From positions 21,656,001 through 21,720,000 of the forward strand of contig NC_058047.1 in assembly GCF_020085105.1 (NCBI RefSeq): a stretch of DNA of 64,000 nucleotides, read 5' to 3'. Every line of letters begins with the position of its first letter. Within the stretch, counting starts at the first letter, position 1. Of this stretch, positions 46,380-60,300 are shown in pieces. Origin of the DNA: Siniperca chuatsi (taxonomy: Eukaryota; Chordata; Actinopteri; Centrarchiformes; Sinipercidae). Position numbers and translations under genes: made by a program. Under the pieces are notes generated by a model. That model did not search any database, had not been told where the DNA came from, and was given only the letters and a program-made list of their open reading frames with translations.

Positions 46380-46770
46380 AACTTTTGTGTACTATGGTCA
46401 GTTGACGAAGTACAGACGTTCCTCTGTTTGGTTGCCGTGAAACGAGAAGATCTACCGAGAAGTCTCTCAACTGTTGGCTGCACACGGCTACCAAAGGGCA
46501 CAGTGTAGGGAAAAGTTAAAAAACAGCCACATACCGAGAATCAAGAAAACCATCCCTTCGTTATCCTCCATTGTTCCTGTATTTGTGTCGCGTTGAAGAT
46601 AATGTCATGGCAGTTTCACGCGGCACCGTTGTGACGATCAGCTAAGGATCTCGCCTACATTGAGGGGGTACTGCAGTGGAAAACGAAGTAGAGAAAAGTA
46701 CTTGGTATCAAAAGCGAGTAGAGTAGAGTAGAGTAGAGCCGAGCCATACCATGCAGTGGAAACATGACTA
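46380..46770. repeat. Possible hAT-like element remnant with GAGTA pentamer run
   Basis: GTACTGCAGTGGAAAACGAA, a (TAGAG)n run at 46711-46737, then GAGCCGAGCCATACCATGCA and GTGGAAACATGAC. The repeated GCAGTGGAAA resembles the ends of known fish hAT-like elements. Confidence 0.4.
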
Positions 46771-47885
46771 TAAAGTGCAAATTGTCATGCGGCCATTGTA
46801 GGAAGCTGCATTTGCTAAAATGGAATTGAGAAACATGGGGTAATTTGCATCTGCTGTTGACACCCTGTATACCATATGGAGCTGATTTTGAGAATGTGGT
46901 TATTGAAGATGAAGCAGAGCTGTGTGTTGAAGGATTTTCTCAGTACCTTTTTTTAAGAAGGGTTTAGTACAGGGCCCAAAGAAAAGTGATGAGGCGAGTG
47001 TGACTGGAAGTAAAGAAATACATGTGAGAGGTGGTGAGGCCACAATGATCAACAGGATAGAGGGATGAGGTTGAAAGAATGAACCTTTATTTTTCTGCGA
47101 TACCACAGAACAGAAAATGCTTGTTCCCCACACAGTTATATTGTCTCCAGCGAGGAAATGAACTAATTGCGCACATGTTACATGTGCACATACACAAATA
47201 ATAGTCGTGTGTGGAAGTATGATTGTATATCAACGCTCCACATGTGAGTGTGCATTTGTGAGTGAGATGGCACACGCGCCAGGCAGGGTGGTTGTTCTCC
47301 TCGTGAGCGTTAATCGTGACTTAGCAGCTTAAGGAAGTCACACTTCCCTGGATGATCCCCATGTGCTCTGGCCGCAACTGATACTCAGTAAAGGCCACCA
47401 GCATACAACCAGGCAGTCCTTCCTAGCACAGCCTGTATTTACCTCCTACCTAACGTACTTGCAAGCAAATGTTGGGTGCTGTAACTAACAACACACATAG
47501 TAAACTCACATCTTGTGTTTTTGAAGTGACAGAGGCATGCTACTTGTTAACCTCTGTCTGTCTGGCTGACAGACAGGCACAGTGACTCACACAGCCAAAG
47601 GGAACCAACTGGCCTATAATGTGGCCACAACGCTACTAAATCTCCATGTTTGCAGTCCTTCTGCCCAGATTAACCAGTCTGTTTGTTTTGGCAAGTCCAG
47701 CATATAGTGCATGGGCTTGTTTTTAAAGATTTCAATTACTGCACATGAAATGGCCTAATCTCCGTTGCAGTGAGCTTTTGCTCTAGGCCACCCAGAGAGA
47801 GAGATGGAGGGAGACGCACATGGGAGGGGGTTGTACAAAAACCAGCAGTAACCTTTGAAGTAATTAACAGATTACACTGCAGAAG

Positions 47886-47886
<1 letters not shown>

Positions 47887-47924
<38 letters not shown>
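47887..47924. repeat. (CT)n microsatellite
   Basis: About 19 CT units followed by a short GT run. Confidence 0.95.
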
Positions 47925-47932
<8 letters not shown>

Positions 47933-49631
47933 ATGTACTGCTTTATAACAAAGGTTTTATTAGTTATTTTGAAATGCCGTTATTCTCTTAAGCATATAGA
48001 ACATACACATTTTGCTTAGCAATCTTGTTACAAACTATAAAACCAGATATTGACAATATAAACTATATACTGTAACTTATTTTTAAATAAGGGTTATAAA
48101 ATAACCTATGTGTGTGCTGCTTTGTGATGAATGAACTCATTGTGTGTCCCTTGTGCTGCTGTGGGCATGTTTTGTTCTTTATCTTTTGTTTTCTTTCTCC
48201 CATATCTCCAACCCTCTTCTCCCTACTGATAGCTTTCTTCATCACCTCCCTCTTCCTCTGTGGAGTGGTTAGGAGTAGTAGGGTTTTTTGCTGTTTTCTG
48301 GTAACGAGAGGCCTTAAAGGAAAGACATATCTGGGACCGCTCTTACAATGATCAGCATCGATTATCCTCAGAGGCTTGCTGGAGGGGTGGGGGTTAGGGA
48401 ACAGGGGACAGCAAACGACAGCCATTTCTCTGTTGCTAAGAGATAGCAACTGGCAAGGTACTGATGGGTGACGTGGCTATGGGTGGGCAGGGGATATTAT
48501 GGGCATTATGGTTAAATGCAATGCTTAACAGAAGAAATTGCATCTTTTTGAAGAAATAAGATGCTACTGTGGTATGCTGGGGTTTGAGGTTGAAGAGGGT
48601 GATGGAATGATGCATGTTTGCTGAGGCTAATCAGGAAAACTAGGAGTCTTTTTAGCTGCCAACTTATTGATCAAATTATTCCTTCAGCTGAGGAATGTAT
48701 ACTACTACTACTGTATTACTGGGGATTACTGGCATTATGTATTCTGGCTTTCACATACACTGATATATTGTTGAATTGCACTTTCAAAAATACCCCTTTC
48801 ATACTGGAAACTTGTGTATGACATACTCTACTGAATGTGCATTCAGACCGCTGTCAGAATAGTCCCTGAATCTAATCGTTCAGAGACATGATTTTACTAC
48901 TTTAGTTTCATACACATCACTGCTGAACCACAGAATTCAATAGAATAACACAGAATTACATTAAATATAGTGACAAAATTATGTTTCAGTTTAGTTTCTC
49001 TCTTGCTCACCCACTTACATGCACACTTTCTCTTTCTTTTTTTCTACCTCTCTATGCTCTTTTTTTTTATAGTGCATTATATAAATGTTGTTTACAGTGT
49101 TACACCCAGGAAACCCAGATTGAAGAAGGGTGTGAACCCAGATTGGATACAAATGTGTATTTGACATGTGTCACCTGTAGCCTGCATGTTGGGCTGAAAG
49201 AGGTCTAGCAATATCAAGACCTTTGACCCAGATGAATTGACAAGATGATCAAGAACCATTGATGCATCCAAGCTTTCAGCATCCTTAGGGTGCTGCATTG
49301 AGTACAATTCTGCAACACCGAAGGGGCTTCAGAAGGCTCTCAATACACACTCCCTGACTGCCCCGAGCTGCCTTGCTTTCCTGTTCCTGTCTTCATCTGG
49401 ACCTTGGAGTCTGGAAGCTGTCCATACATATTCAGAAAATATTTAATATCCTTTTGCTTAAGAGCTCCTGCCTAGGACGTTTGCCAGTTCTTTGCGTTGG
49501 TCTTCCCACATTTGCTTCACCCTTATCCAGACAGTATCACACTGGCATCCTGGGGGTAAAATGGCCTCCCTTTGTGTGTAATGGCTATGCAAGTGTATTG
49601 GCTATGCCAGCGGTGAATATGTTGGGTCAGG

Positions 49632-49733
<102 letters not shown>

Positions 49734-51642
49734 ACACACACACATTCAGACACACAAAGGCCCTCTTATTTAGACCCTCATAAACTCTATTAGGATTTAT
49801 TACCTCAGCTTTGTCCCCAGTGAACACGTCTGGCCTGTTCCAGATTGGGGGCAAACTGGAGGAAGGAATGAAGGAAGGCAGAGGGGAAGGAAGGTAACAG
49901 TTTGATTAGTTTGGGGCAAGGGAGTGTTACTGACGTTACACAGACACGCATTGTGGAGTGCTGAGAGATTGGATTGATTCAGTAGTCAAACGGGTGAGAT
50001 TTGTGGGATATTTGTTAAGCTTTCAGTCTGGGGGTGACATAGAAGTTTTTTGTTGTTTTTTTTTTTTTAAATATTTTGCCCACATAATGCATTTAGAATC
50101 AGTAGTTTACAATTTGTGTTCCCATAGACCTCAGAGAAACAGATTTATTGTCTAAGCACATACACAAAAGATAGTGAGCCAAAGTGGACTACATACACAT
50201 TATTCCAAATTTGTCATAAAACCTTAGTGTTGGGCAGCAGAAGTACAAGCTGCCAGCTTTTTACTCAAACTTATTTGGTCTCTGTGTGAAACCATATCAG
50301 AACAAAGTAGGTCATTGTGGTCAGGGAGTGTGTCTACAGATTAATATTATCTGTATTAATCTTTTATATAGATAAGTATTTATGTATATATATTTTAATG
50401 GTGGGTGGGTGTGTGTGTGGTGCTTGTTAGCATTGCAGGAAGCCTTCTGCCTGTGTCCAGACAGTCTGGTCCAGCCAGTCTGACCTGTCATTATATCAGA
50501 CACGTACAACTTGAGCTTTAAAACACACACAGCTGTTTGTAACAGAAAGGGTCTTGTGCTGCCTGGTTACGTTTTATGATTGTGAAAAAGAATAATTTTG
50601 TGCAACTTAAGTGTATCAACATTTAGTCTAAGTTTTCAACATATATAATAACAAAATAAAACAATCTGCTCCAACAAGGAGTAAGTTGTGTCATATCCAC
50701 TGCATATTATGTCAAATACCACTATAACTTGGTAATCAGTTGTTATCCCTTAGAATAGGCCTGTTCCTCTGCACCCCAGCTTGTTCGCTCTGTTGTGGAG
50801 ATCCTGCCGTGATTTTAATTGGCCCTCAGTAAACCTTCAGTGATGTCATATGACAACCAGCTAATGAGGACGGTCAATCAATAAATATAAGCTCACGTTG
50901 CACTATGAATAAGATCTGAATTCAGTTTGTGTGGTGACTAAGGCAACTAGAATCAGTCTTGAAAAGGAAGACCAATTATTTGTCTAATTTGCTTCATATG
51001 ATAAAAGTTATTGATTAAACAAACACTAAAACATTTATTCTGATTTTATTATATTTATTTTCATACTGTATGAACTCTTCAGGAGAGAATATGTCTGAAT
51101 CCATGTCTTCTTGGGAAATGAGCTGTACCTGTTTATATTTCTATTGTGGACTTATTTCGCTCTCTAAGACCTCTCTTTTATGTTTTTGTTTGATCTATGT
51201 TTACTGTTTAATTTAAAGTGTTGCACAACATTTTAAATTCAGCCTATAATAATCAGTTTACATAAAATGTGCTTCTCCTTTCCATTGTAGGCAAATGTTA
51301 CAGCTCTTTCCCTGTGTATTCTTTAATGACGGCATTGCAGGTGGAACATTTTACAAAGTTTTAATTAGGATGTGCTCTAAAAGAAGTGAGATTAGCCACA
51401 CTTTGATATTTATTGGTACTATTGCCTTATTTCCCTTACTGATTTTCAGTTATTGAAGTCTAGCATTTGCCTAGACCTCAATGATTTATTTATTTTTTTC
51501 CACATGCTTTTATACACTTCCAAAATTTTTATGTGATATTGATCACCATGTTTGCTAGAAAAACCTCTCTGCAACTCTTCTAATGTCTCTTTGCCCTTCT
51601 CTCCCTTCCCTCTACATCCCTCCATATCTGCTGTCTTCCTCA

Positions 51643-51789
51643 GGTCATGGAGAGCATTTGCCCTTGTTAGAAGTACTATCTCGGACACAGCCAGCACGCG
51701 TGTGGCGAACGGAGGGTGCGTAGCCTAATTCAGCTGGTGGTCATGTGTGAAGCTGTGGTCTGATGCCCACTCTCCCCTCAGCGCTGGCC
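51643..51789 (+). promoter_or_regulatory. Possible additional 5'UTR exon or 5' extension of the first coding exon
   Basis: TCTTCCTCAG at 51633-51642 is a good acceptor. Either a separate UTR exon ends near 51717, or the exon runs through to 51870. In the second case an in-frame ATG at 51763 would add nine residues (MPTLPSALA) before the ATG at 51790, bounded upstream by TGA at 51748. Two short upstream ORFs (ATG at 51646 and 51743) would also be in the leader. Confidence 0.4.
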
Positions 51790-51870
51790 ATGGACGGGGA
51801 GAACTACCTGCATCCAGAAGGCCCTCAGCTGGACAGCAGCTTGTTCTCTGTGGCCCCCTCTAACATGGAG
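51790..51870 (+). CDS. Unidentified gene, coding exon 1
   Basis: Acceptor CCCCTCAG, then CGCTGGCC and ATGG, a strong start context. Encodes 27 residues beginning MDGENYLHPEGPQLDSSLF and ending SNME; donor GTATGC in phase 0. Confidence 0.72.
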
Positions 51871-54275
51871 GTATGCTATGCGATTTTATTTGCATTTACT
51901 TAGACATCATAGACATATTCAATTACCTTACATGGGTTGTTTTTTCCTTGTAGTCATGTCCATGTACAATGTATACAACTGCAGTCACTCCCTTTTTTAT
52001 GTTAGCTGATCAGATAAAATTCTTAAAGTAAACTGGGGTCGTTTAATTTACTGTCTCAGTATTTTGAAGTTTACTATAGCTTGACATGCTCTTGCTATAG
52101 GATATGTGTAGCATTTTGTTGAAAACATTAGAGTATTTTCTGAAAATTGCTAGGGATGACCTTTGCAATCCCAAAAGGTTGTGCTTAAATGTAATCATTG
52201 CATTCTTTTAAGTATGTAATAAGTACAGAAGAATGCATTCTTACATAGGAGTGTTTGATAGAACAGTGTTGAATGACATCCTGACAAAGTTAAACTGGGA
52301 TGAACGTATTGGCCCTTTTCTTTGCACTTTTCCCACTATCTCATATCCAACGTCATGGGTAAAGACACTGCAGCTGCACGTAAACCTAAAGTCACATATT
52401 TACTGTTGAGCACTGGTGTATGTGACTTCTACCTGGCCAGAACTAGAAATGTATGAGAAAGGAAGTGCTCCTACTTTGGGTTTAAATTTCCAGGCATAGC
52501 TGAATTATTTGCAGTTCCCATGTAATTGAGACCAGATATTAAGGGGTCAGATTTTCTCACGTATCCCTAGTGGTATCTAGGCATGCAATTGTTTGGTTTT
52601 ATGTGCCAAGTTTTTAAGTTATCTGTCCTCTGAGAATTCTACCGCACATCATTATTTTCATTAAAGGTGAATGGAATTTTGTTTTTTGGGCTCACAGTAT
52701 TGAAAAATTACATTGGGATAAAGTTTTAATTGGAAGTAATCTCTACCAAACAAATTGTCCCAATAGTCTTTTAGCACCACTAATAAAATTCCACGCCCCT
52801 CCACTGTAATGGGGTTGTGACAGAAATTCCAGAGAATTTCTCAAAACCATGGCTCATTAAACTGAAATCGGCCTGTCTAGATACCACGAGGGACAAGTAG
52901 TGAAATTATGTATTGTGATTCGGCTGAACTGATCGTTTAAGGGCTTATGCAATTACATTGAAACATTACCTACCTTAGCTTTAAGATGTTCAATGTTATA
53001 TTTCTATGCTTTTTTTTTCGTAGCATGACAGATTTTCATTTTGTTTTGTTTTAGAGTTCAATATATGCCTCCTCTGGTTCCTGGGGATCCTACTCTCAGC
53101 AGGCTGGATACAGCATACACTGCCCTATGCAATCTGGAAACCAGTAAGTTAATACAGACACGTTTTACAATACCTTGCATTATCATGAGCTGAGAATGAC
53201 AGTGTATCAGCTGAGAACATGACAAGTGAAAACACAGTATGTAGTGCACTGTGCACTAGTTCATAGATGGTGGGTTTGAATGTTCCATAACAAATACCAT
53301 GTTCAGTACTCACAGCAGGCAATGGCCTTTAGATTGAGGGAGTTTCCCACTTGAGCTAACCAATTAGCCCCGGTACTCTCAAGTATTATACACTTATATG
53401 TAGTAGTGGTGTATACATTTGACTAATGCGTTATTTCCCAAGACAGCCACATCCAGATGGCAAATAAACACAGTTCCCCTTTATTTGTAGGCCTTCTCAA
53501 TAGGACACGTAGACTGTGCATTAAAATCATTAAAAGAAAAATACACTGTTATAAGTCAGTCACAGTGTTAATATTATATAGGACAGAAACTATAAAGTTG
53601 CATATTCTGCAACAGAAAGTATTTTACCAAAGGAGTAATAGCCGCTAGGTGTATATTTTATGTTCAGAAATAGAAGTATAACTGAGTGGGTTAGTGCTTG
53701 AACTGGAATGTGAGTGATTCTGCTTCACTCTTAATCTAGTAAATTTGAGGCTATGTTTGTGTCCAGTGATTTAATGTGATGCTCTGCACAAAGAAAATGT
53801 AGCTGCACCGGAAAGCTGTGCCAACCCTAAAGGTAAAAGCTTTGTCCTTTTGATGAAATACATGAAGTATAAGTGTTTCAGACACTTCTTTTTCAAATTT
53901 TGATATTTGTTGGGTCTCTGTAAATAATATTATAAAGAGTACGGTCTAGACCTGCCCTGTAGGAAAAGTGCAATGAGATAACTTCTGTTATGAATTGGCG
54001 CTATATAAATAAAATTGAATGTTATGTTTATTGATTTATGAATTATTAAATAGTATTAGATCCCATTATTGCATTCCTGTCACCTGAAGTGACTTAACAC
54101 AAACAGGCCAATACATCACTTTTAACCTGCCACTACACCACAGCTCAAATCGGTGGGGATGGTTTCATTTCCCATAGCAGGTGGCCTGGTGTCAGCCTTA
54201 CTAGGGGGGTTAATGCAACTCTGTTTTTTATGACCTCACCGCTAAATGAGAGGTGTTTGTCTCTTTCCTCCCCAT

Positions 54276-54344
<69 letters not shown>

Positions 54345-57300
54345 CAAAGGCTTTGCAACATGTTGTCTACACCGGCCATGTACCGTAAGCAGCACGTCAA
54401 CAGGGCAGAAGCAGCTGCAGTCCTTGTCAGTGTCTATATTGCATCCGTGTCTGCACAACCATCTATCTGAATTTGTCAACATGCGTCTTCTTACATGGCT
54501 TTGGTTTTGCGGGGCTTGGATGCTGATCTGACCTTTGCTCGGCTTTGGTGAACAGGTGTTTCTATTAGGAATGGAAATTTCATTTAATGTTACTGACATT
54601 CAGCGACTTCATGACTAGTCAAAAAGAGCAAGAGACAGAGAGCACGACTAAGCAAACAAAAGAGAGACACTAAACTGACATTTCTGTTATGTAGTTCTTA
54701 TGTAGCGTGTAGCAGTGTCTGTGAACAGTGAAGAACAGGTATTAACTGTAATCGCGGTCTAATATGAATGAGTCATATGTAGGTTTTCTGTATGGAACTG
54801 TGTCTGCATTAGGGCTGGGCAGTAACTACATAACATCGTCTTTTAGTGGAATCATTTTGATGCTATGATGACACCGCTGTGAACTATGTATCACAGTTGT
54901 GATACAGGTTTCTTTTCTTGCATGAGAAAGCCCTATCATGATAACTATCATTGTCTTAAAAAATTGTCAACATCAGCATGGTATTTTTTTTTACCACTGC
55001 AAACATAATGAATACGTGGATTAAATTTGAGATTTGTGTGGGTTTGTATATCTACATACAGTATCTGTTTTGTGATTCAATAGATAATGACTTATTATTT
55101 TAAAGATAAGTTTCCATACTCTTAGAGGAAAAACGTCTTCTAAAATGTGTCATACTAAACACAACTCAGGAAGTGTTTGCTCAAGTACTGGTGATTTGCA
55201 TTATTATTGCTGTCTGTGCAGCGTTTCTTTGAAAGTTTAAGCATGATATCAGATGATGCGTGAGCACGGTCTGTGATTTTCAGGTTCACTCAGAGTAGAC
55301 TTTTCTGACATCAAGCTGGTTTTGCAAGACCCTTCTCCCACTCTTGGTCTTACAATGTACAAATATAATCACAATAACGATGTGGTTTAGAACAGGATTG
55401 GTGTGATTGACATCTTGGGGCTGCATTATTGTGTTGTAAAGGCCCTCATCTAGCAGGAACAATGTCCTGTGGTCTGAAAAGGTGTTAATTCAGCATTATT
55501 CTCTGTCAATAAATGTTTTGTCCCAGAGTGACCTAGCAGACATGTTCTCTTATCAACCAGGACTCTGAACCAGGACCATTTTGCTTCAGTGCTTCTCTGC
55601 TCTTAATTTGACCAAGTAAACAGGACATAGATCTTAAAGTTCCAGTTTTTCCATCTCTTCCTAGTCCTGTTTTCTTCACTCAGTTTGGTACTTCTGATAT
55701 TCATTCAGGCTCTTATTCACATGACCCCATATTCGCTCCTCTTTTATTCTATGATCTGTGGCTACAGAGCAAGCTGAGGCTTAATATGATTGACTTGCAC
55801 TGTACAGTCAGTATGTAATTGATTGAACTTATAAGCCCTTAGTTGTCTGCTCACATGGCCATTGAGAGCAGAGGAGTGAATAGATCACATGGCACCAGTG
55901 AGGAAAAGATGTGAATGGGCCAGTGCCCTAATTGCACAGACCGATTCTCTGACTGCCGTGCATCACTCACCTCTGCACAGCAGAGACTATTCTTATGAGT
56001 AGTGATAAAAACAATACTGAGACTCTGACTATGTTAAGTTAGCAGAACAGGAACAGGTCTATTCTAGGAAATAACACTTTCCACTATAGTCTACTTTCTT
56101 CAATCAAATCAGCTGATAACACAGAAAAAAAATAGGCTACAGTTTTACTCCTATTATGGCATTAATGCCAGCGAGCCAGAATAAAGATTGAGTGATTGTG
56201 ACCACCATCTGTCATCTGTTATCCAACAACAGCTAGTAGCCCTTGCTGATGGCTTTCCTTTAGACTAATGACTCTCTTTCCAGTCATCTGAAGGCAGCAG
56301 GTATCTGTTCCATTTGCAGTCTCTTATTGATGATGTGCACTGTCAAGCCACAGTCATGCACAGCAGTTCTGCTGGTTACATTTTGTGGAACCAGCACTAG
56401 ACTGTCGCAAAATAACCACAGAAACCTCCGTGCTTACGTGAGCATCAAACTTTGCGGTTATGATTAATTATTGTGTACAGTTTTCACTGCAGTATAAATC
56501 AAGCATGTTGGAGATTGATGCAGTGATAACAGTTCACAGTCACATCAATTAAAACTTCTCTCTCCTGGTGTCTCCATCCAAAAGCACTGCGTAAACTGTG
56601 ACAATTACGTGCGTCATCTTCTTTTTAAGGAGTCTGGCCAAAGTACCACCTAGAGCGCCGCATTTTTCATAGCAACATAGGCCACCAAATTAACAAAAGT
56701 GCATTGTCATGCCCCCGACGCACTGTGCCGCTGGGTTCACAAAGCCCACTATGAGCCCATAGTGTTATTTTTTGATTTTAAGCTTCACAAAGCTAGCATT
56801 TGATGCAGGACCACAGAACTATGTCGGACTACATTAAGAAGTCTGTGTGTATGCCTGACCCTCAGAATGCTGATACTACTAGGTTAAATTTAAATTATCA
56901 CAGGTGCATCGGTACCAGCATCAACTGAACTGAATCAACAACTGAAGTCTAGAGCCCACGGACATCACTAGATGCTTGGTATCTTTCCTGGTGATGCTCT
57001 GTCAGTCCTGTACTGCAGCCTTGTACACCTCTTGTTGTTTTTTTGTTGTTTTTCCAATCAATTTAAAGAGGGAAAATAAGGCCCACTGCTGAATCTTTTT
57101 AGGATCTTTTTAAATTTTTTGTGGTAGTATGTGGTTAGGTCTGTCCCACACAGCTGAGTCTGGGTGTTCATTTACAGCAGAAGAATAAGAAACAGACCAC
57201 TGATCTGCTTCTTTTTTTGTATTGTTTATTTCTGATTGTCTATGACAAACTCTTAAGTTATCAATCTTGAAATAGGACTACATTATATTGAATGCTACTG

Positions 57301-60300
57301 AACATTATTTCCTTACTATAGAATACATTTCAAAAGATTTGCTTTATACCATTTTCCTTTTGATGCAATGAGACAATGAATCAAGGTGAGCTTTTTGATA
57401 TCCTTACTTCAAAATTTGGTTTGACTTGCTGCCTGCCCTCTCTGCGTTATTCACTATTGGTACTGCCTGCAGCCAGTCTGGAGTGTTTCCCAGTGCTATG
57501 ACGCAAAGTTCACTTATTGCACACTGTTGATAGCTTGAGAGTTAAATTTCATCATTGTGCTGGCAATAACGAAAAGTTCGTCTAAGGAACCTTAGCAGTT
57601 GGTCATTGTTGGGTATCACTGTTTACTCTTTGATAAACATATACTGTATGTCTCTCTATGGAAGTAGCATTATACTGTTTGCCATTCTCATGAAATTATG
57701 TTTTCTCCCAGGAAATTTTACGTAACCTTCGTCTTTTACTGAATACTGTTAAATTCTGTTTAAATTATGCTGTAAGGTGTCAGTGGTTGAAACTTTAGTT
57801 TTTTATTTGTTGCTCCTTTCTAAAGCGTAAGAAAAGTTTCCTTAGAACTTGGGGTTAAACTTATAAGTTCATAGCCCTTAAAACCCTAAAACAGTCATTC
57901 TGTTTACAAAAAGTGTATCGACCTGATCAGACTGAAATGCAGTGGAACATGCTGTGCATTGCATAAATGGGAAAATTCGCACTTTTTCTAAACCCACTAA
58001 AGCACTTACATAATGCTCTTGCTGTTACTCTATTCACCAATACATAAAAGTAGTGTCTTTGGGTGAAATTGTGCTTTAATATAGTATGTCTATAGTATGT
58101 CTGTCTTTGTCTTTACCAAGACAATCAAGTCATGTTCAAGTCCTACATTTATACATTATCCCTGCTAATATAAGGTGTAAAGAATGATTTTGTTATTTTC
58201 AATTTGGGCTTTATTTTCTTAAGTTCAAGTTATTGCAAGTTCTACTGCAGTGGAGGTGTTGCCTTTTTGCTAGTTTAAGTTTATTTTGAAAAGCAGCACT
58301 TCCAATGAACTACAACATAAAACTTTATGACTGAAACACATTATGATGTTTAAAACGTGCAGTAGTTCTGACACTTAAAGTCCCTAATTATGAATAAACA
58401 AATGCAGACTGTCTATCAGGAAATAAGTAATTAAAAAGCACTCATTGTAAGACATCATTCTAGCCAGTTGGGATAACCAGGTATCTAGGGTTGGGCGATA
58501 TGCCATTATATACCGTGCAATGGTAGAAATGTGTCCACTGGTCAAGATTTGGCAATACCGCTTCCACCGCGGGAGCTATCACTCAATGTCTCTGCTATAT
58601 GTTCGGGGCAGGCTATGTTGCAAGTCAGGGCTGGATTCCTGCACGATCTTGTGATATTGCGAATCCAGCTGCCTCGCAACATGATTTGGGCAGCAGGACT
58701 GCTTACTGCTCACATGACGTCAGATCGACAGTTGGTGGCCGTAATGCAAGCTGGTTTGCCAACTACAGCAGAAGAGAGTGACAAGAAAACATGGAGGAGG
58801 AGAGTGAAATTGTAAATACAGAGCAGGAGGAGTTGTTTTGTATGGAAACTCCAAATAAAAGAAGAAAATAATCAAATGTGAAGTACGGTATGGTTATTTT
58901 AAAACATTTCTTAATTGAATTTATAGAACAATTACTGTATCGTGATAAATACCGTTACCATGATATAAAATTACATGCAGTGGTGTGCAAGTGTTTGCCC
59001 CCTTCAAACCTTCATTTAAAAACTGCATTTTGTGTTTACTTGTGCTATCTTGGACTAATATTTAAATTTGTTTGATGATCTGAAACATTTAAGTGTGACA
59101 AACATGCAAAAAAAAAAAAAAAAAAAATCAGGAAGGGGGCAAACACTTTTGAACACCACTGTATACCATGATAGAAGATTTTGGCCATATCGCCCATCCC
59201 TACCAGTATTTTTGCACAGTGACTTAAAATGACATTGTTAAATGCCTGGTCAGTATGTTTTTAGCCTCAAATAAAAGATTGTTAAACAATAACATGGTTC
59301 AAATGATGATCACAGCTACAGGTTGCGTAGTATGGGAAGGCTACATGTACACAAACAGTTAGTCACTCAGCTACTTTGGCTGAGAGCCCCTAACCAGCTT
59401 TGTGTTGTTGGAAAGCAGTTGATGCCGGCCTGCCAAAACTTTTGCTGTAATAATATCACTGTCATATCACTGTTGGCTAAAGGGCCAGGAAGGGGATTTC
59501 CAGTGTGGATGATTGTTACCATTCACAGTGTCATGATCTTTCTGAGAACTAAACAGATTCTTTACCAGTATGATCTCATGACCTTTTTTGTTCTAATTTA
59601 GGTTCACCACTCATCATGATTAAATAGTTAATCTGGCTTTTTCCAATGTGTAGGCTAAAATTTAACTGTCATGTTTAACTGCTTGATTGCAGAAATCAGA
59701 ACCAGAGCAAATATCATAAAAAAAGTTAGATTTTTAACAAACATTTGTGCATTTGTGATCACTATTTCTTTTTTAAGAGTAAAAACCCAAACAACCCAGT
59801 GATATTTGTGGTTATCTAAAAGATGACTTTGAAAACAGATACTCACCAAATATAGCATTTGAACATGGACACAGTTAGATATTGAATTTCGCTGTGTGTT
59901 CGGAAAATTCAACAAAGAAAAAATCACAGGAACCATGTTTTCATAGACTGGCTTCTATACACTGGCTAAAGGCTGCCCTTTCATCCTCTTGGTGTGTTTT
60001 GAACTTAAATCAATCAGTCTCACTGATCTCTGGCCCGTGGTTGAAGACACCCAGCCAAATCCTGTGAATAGCTTTAGCCAAGCTCAATCCCTGTGAGCCT
60101 GAGCCCTGGCACATGATTGGATGAGAGCAACGTGGACGGTACGGTTACAGTTCCACCTTAACTAAGGCTTAGTTTTGCTTTCGTTTTGAGTGTGTGTCCA
60201 CCACTGTCAGCAAAGTTGGTTGTTACGTTATGATGACTTGTACTCAGCAAGAAACTGAAAATATCTCATGTTCAGTATACAAGGTCTGTGGACATGTCTG

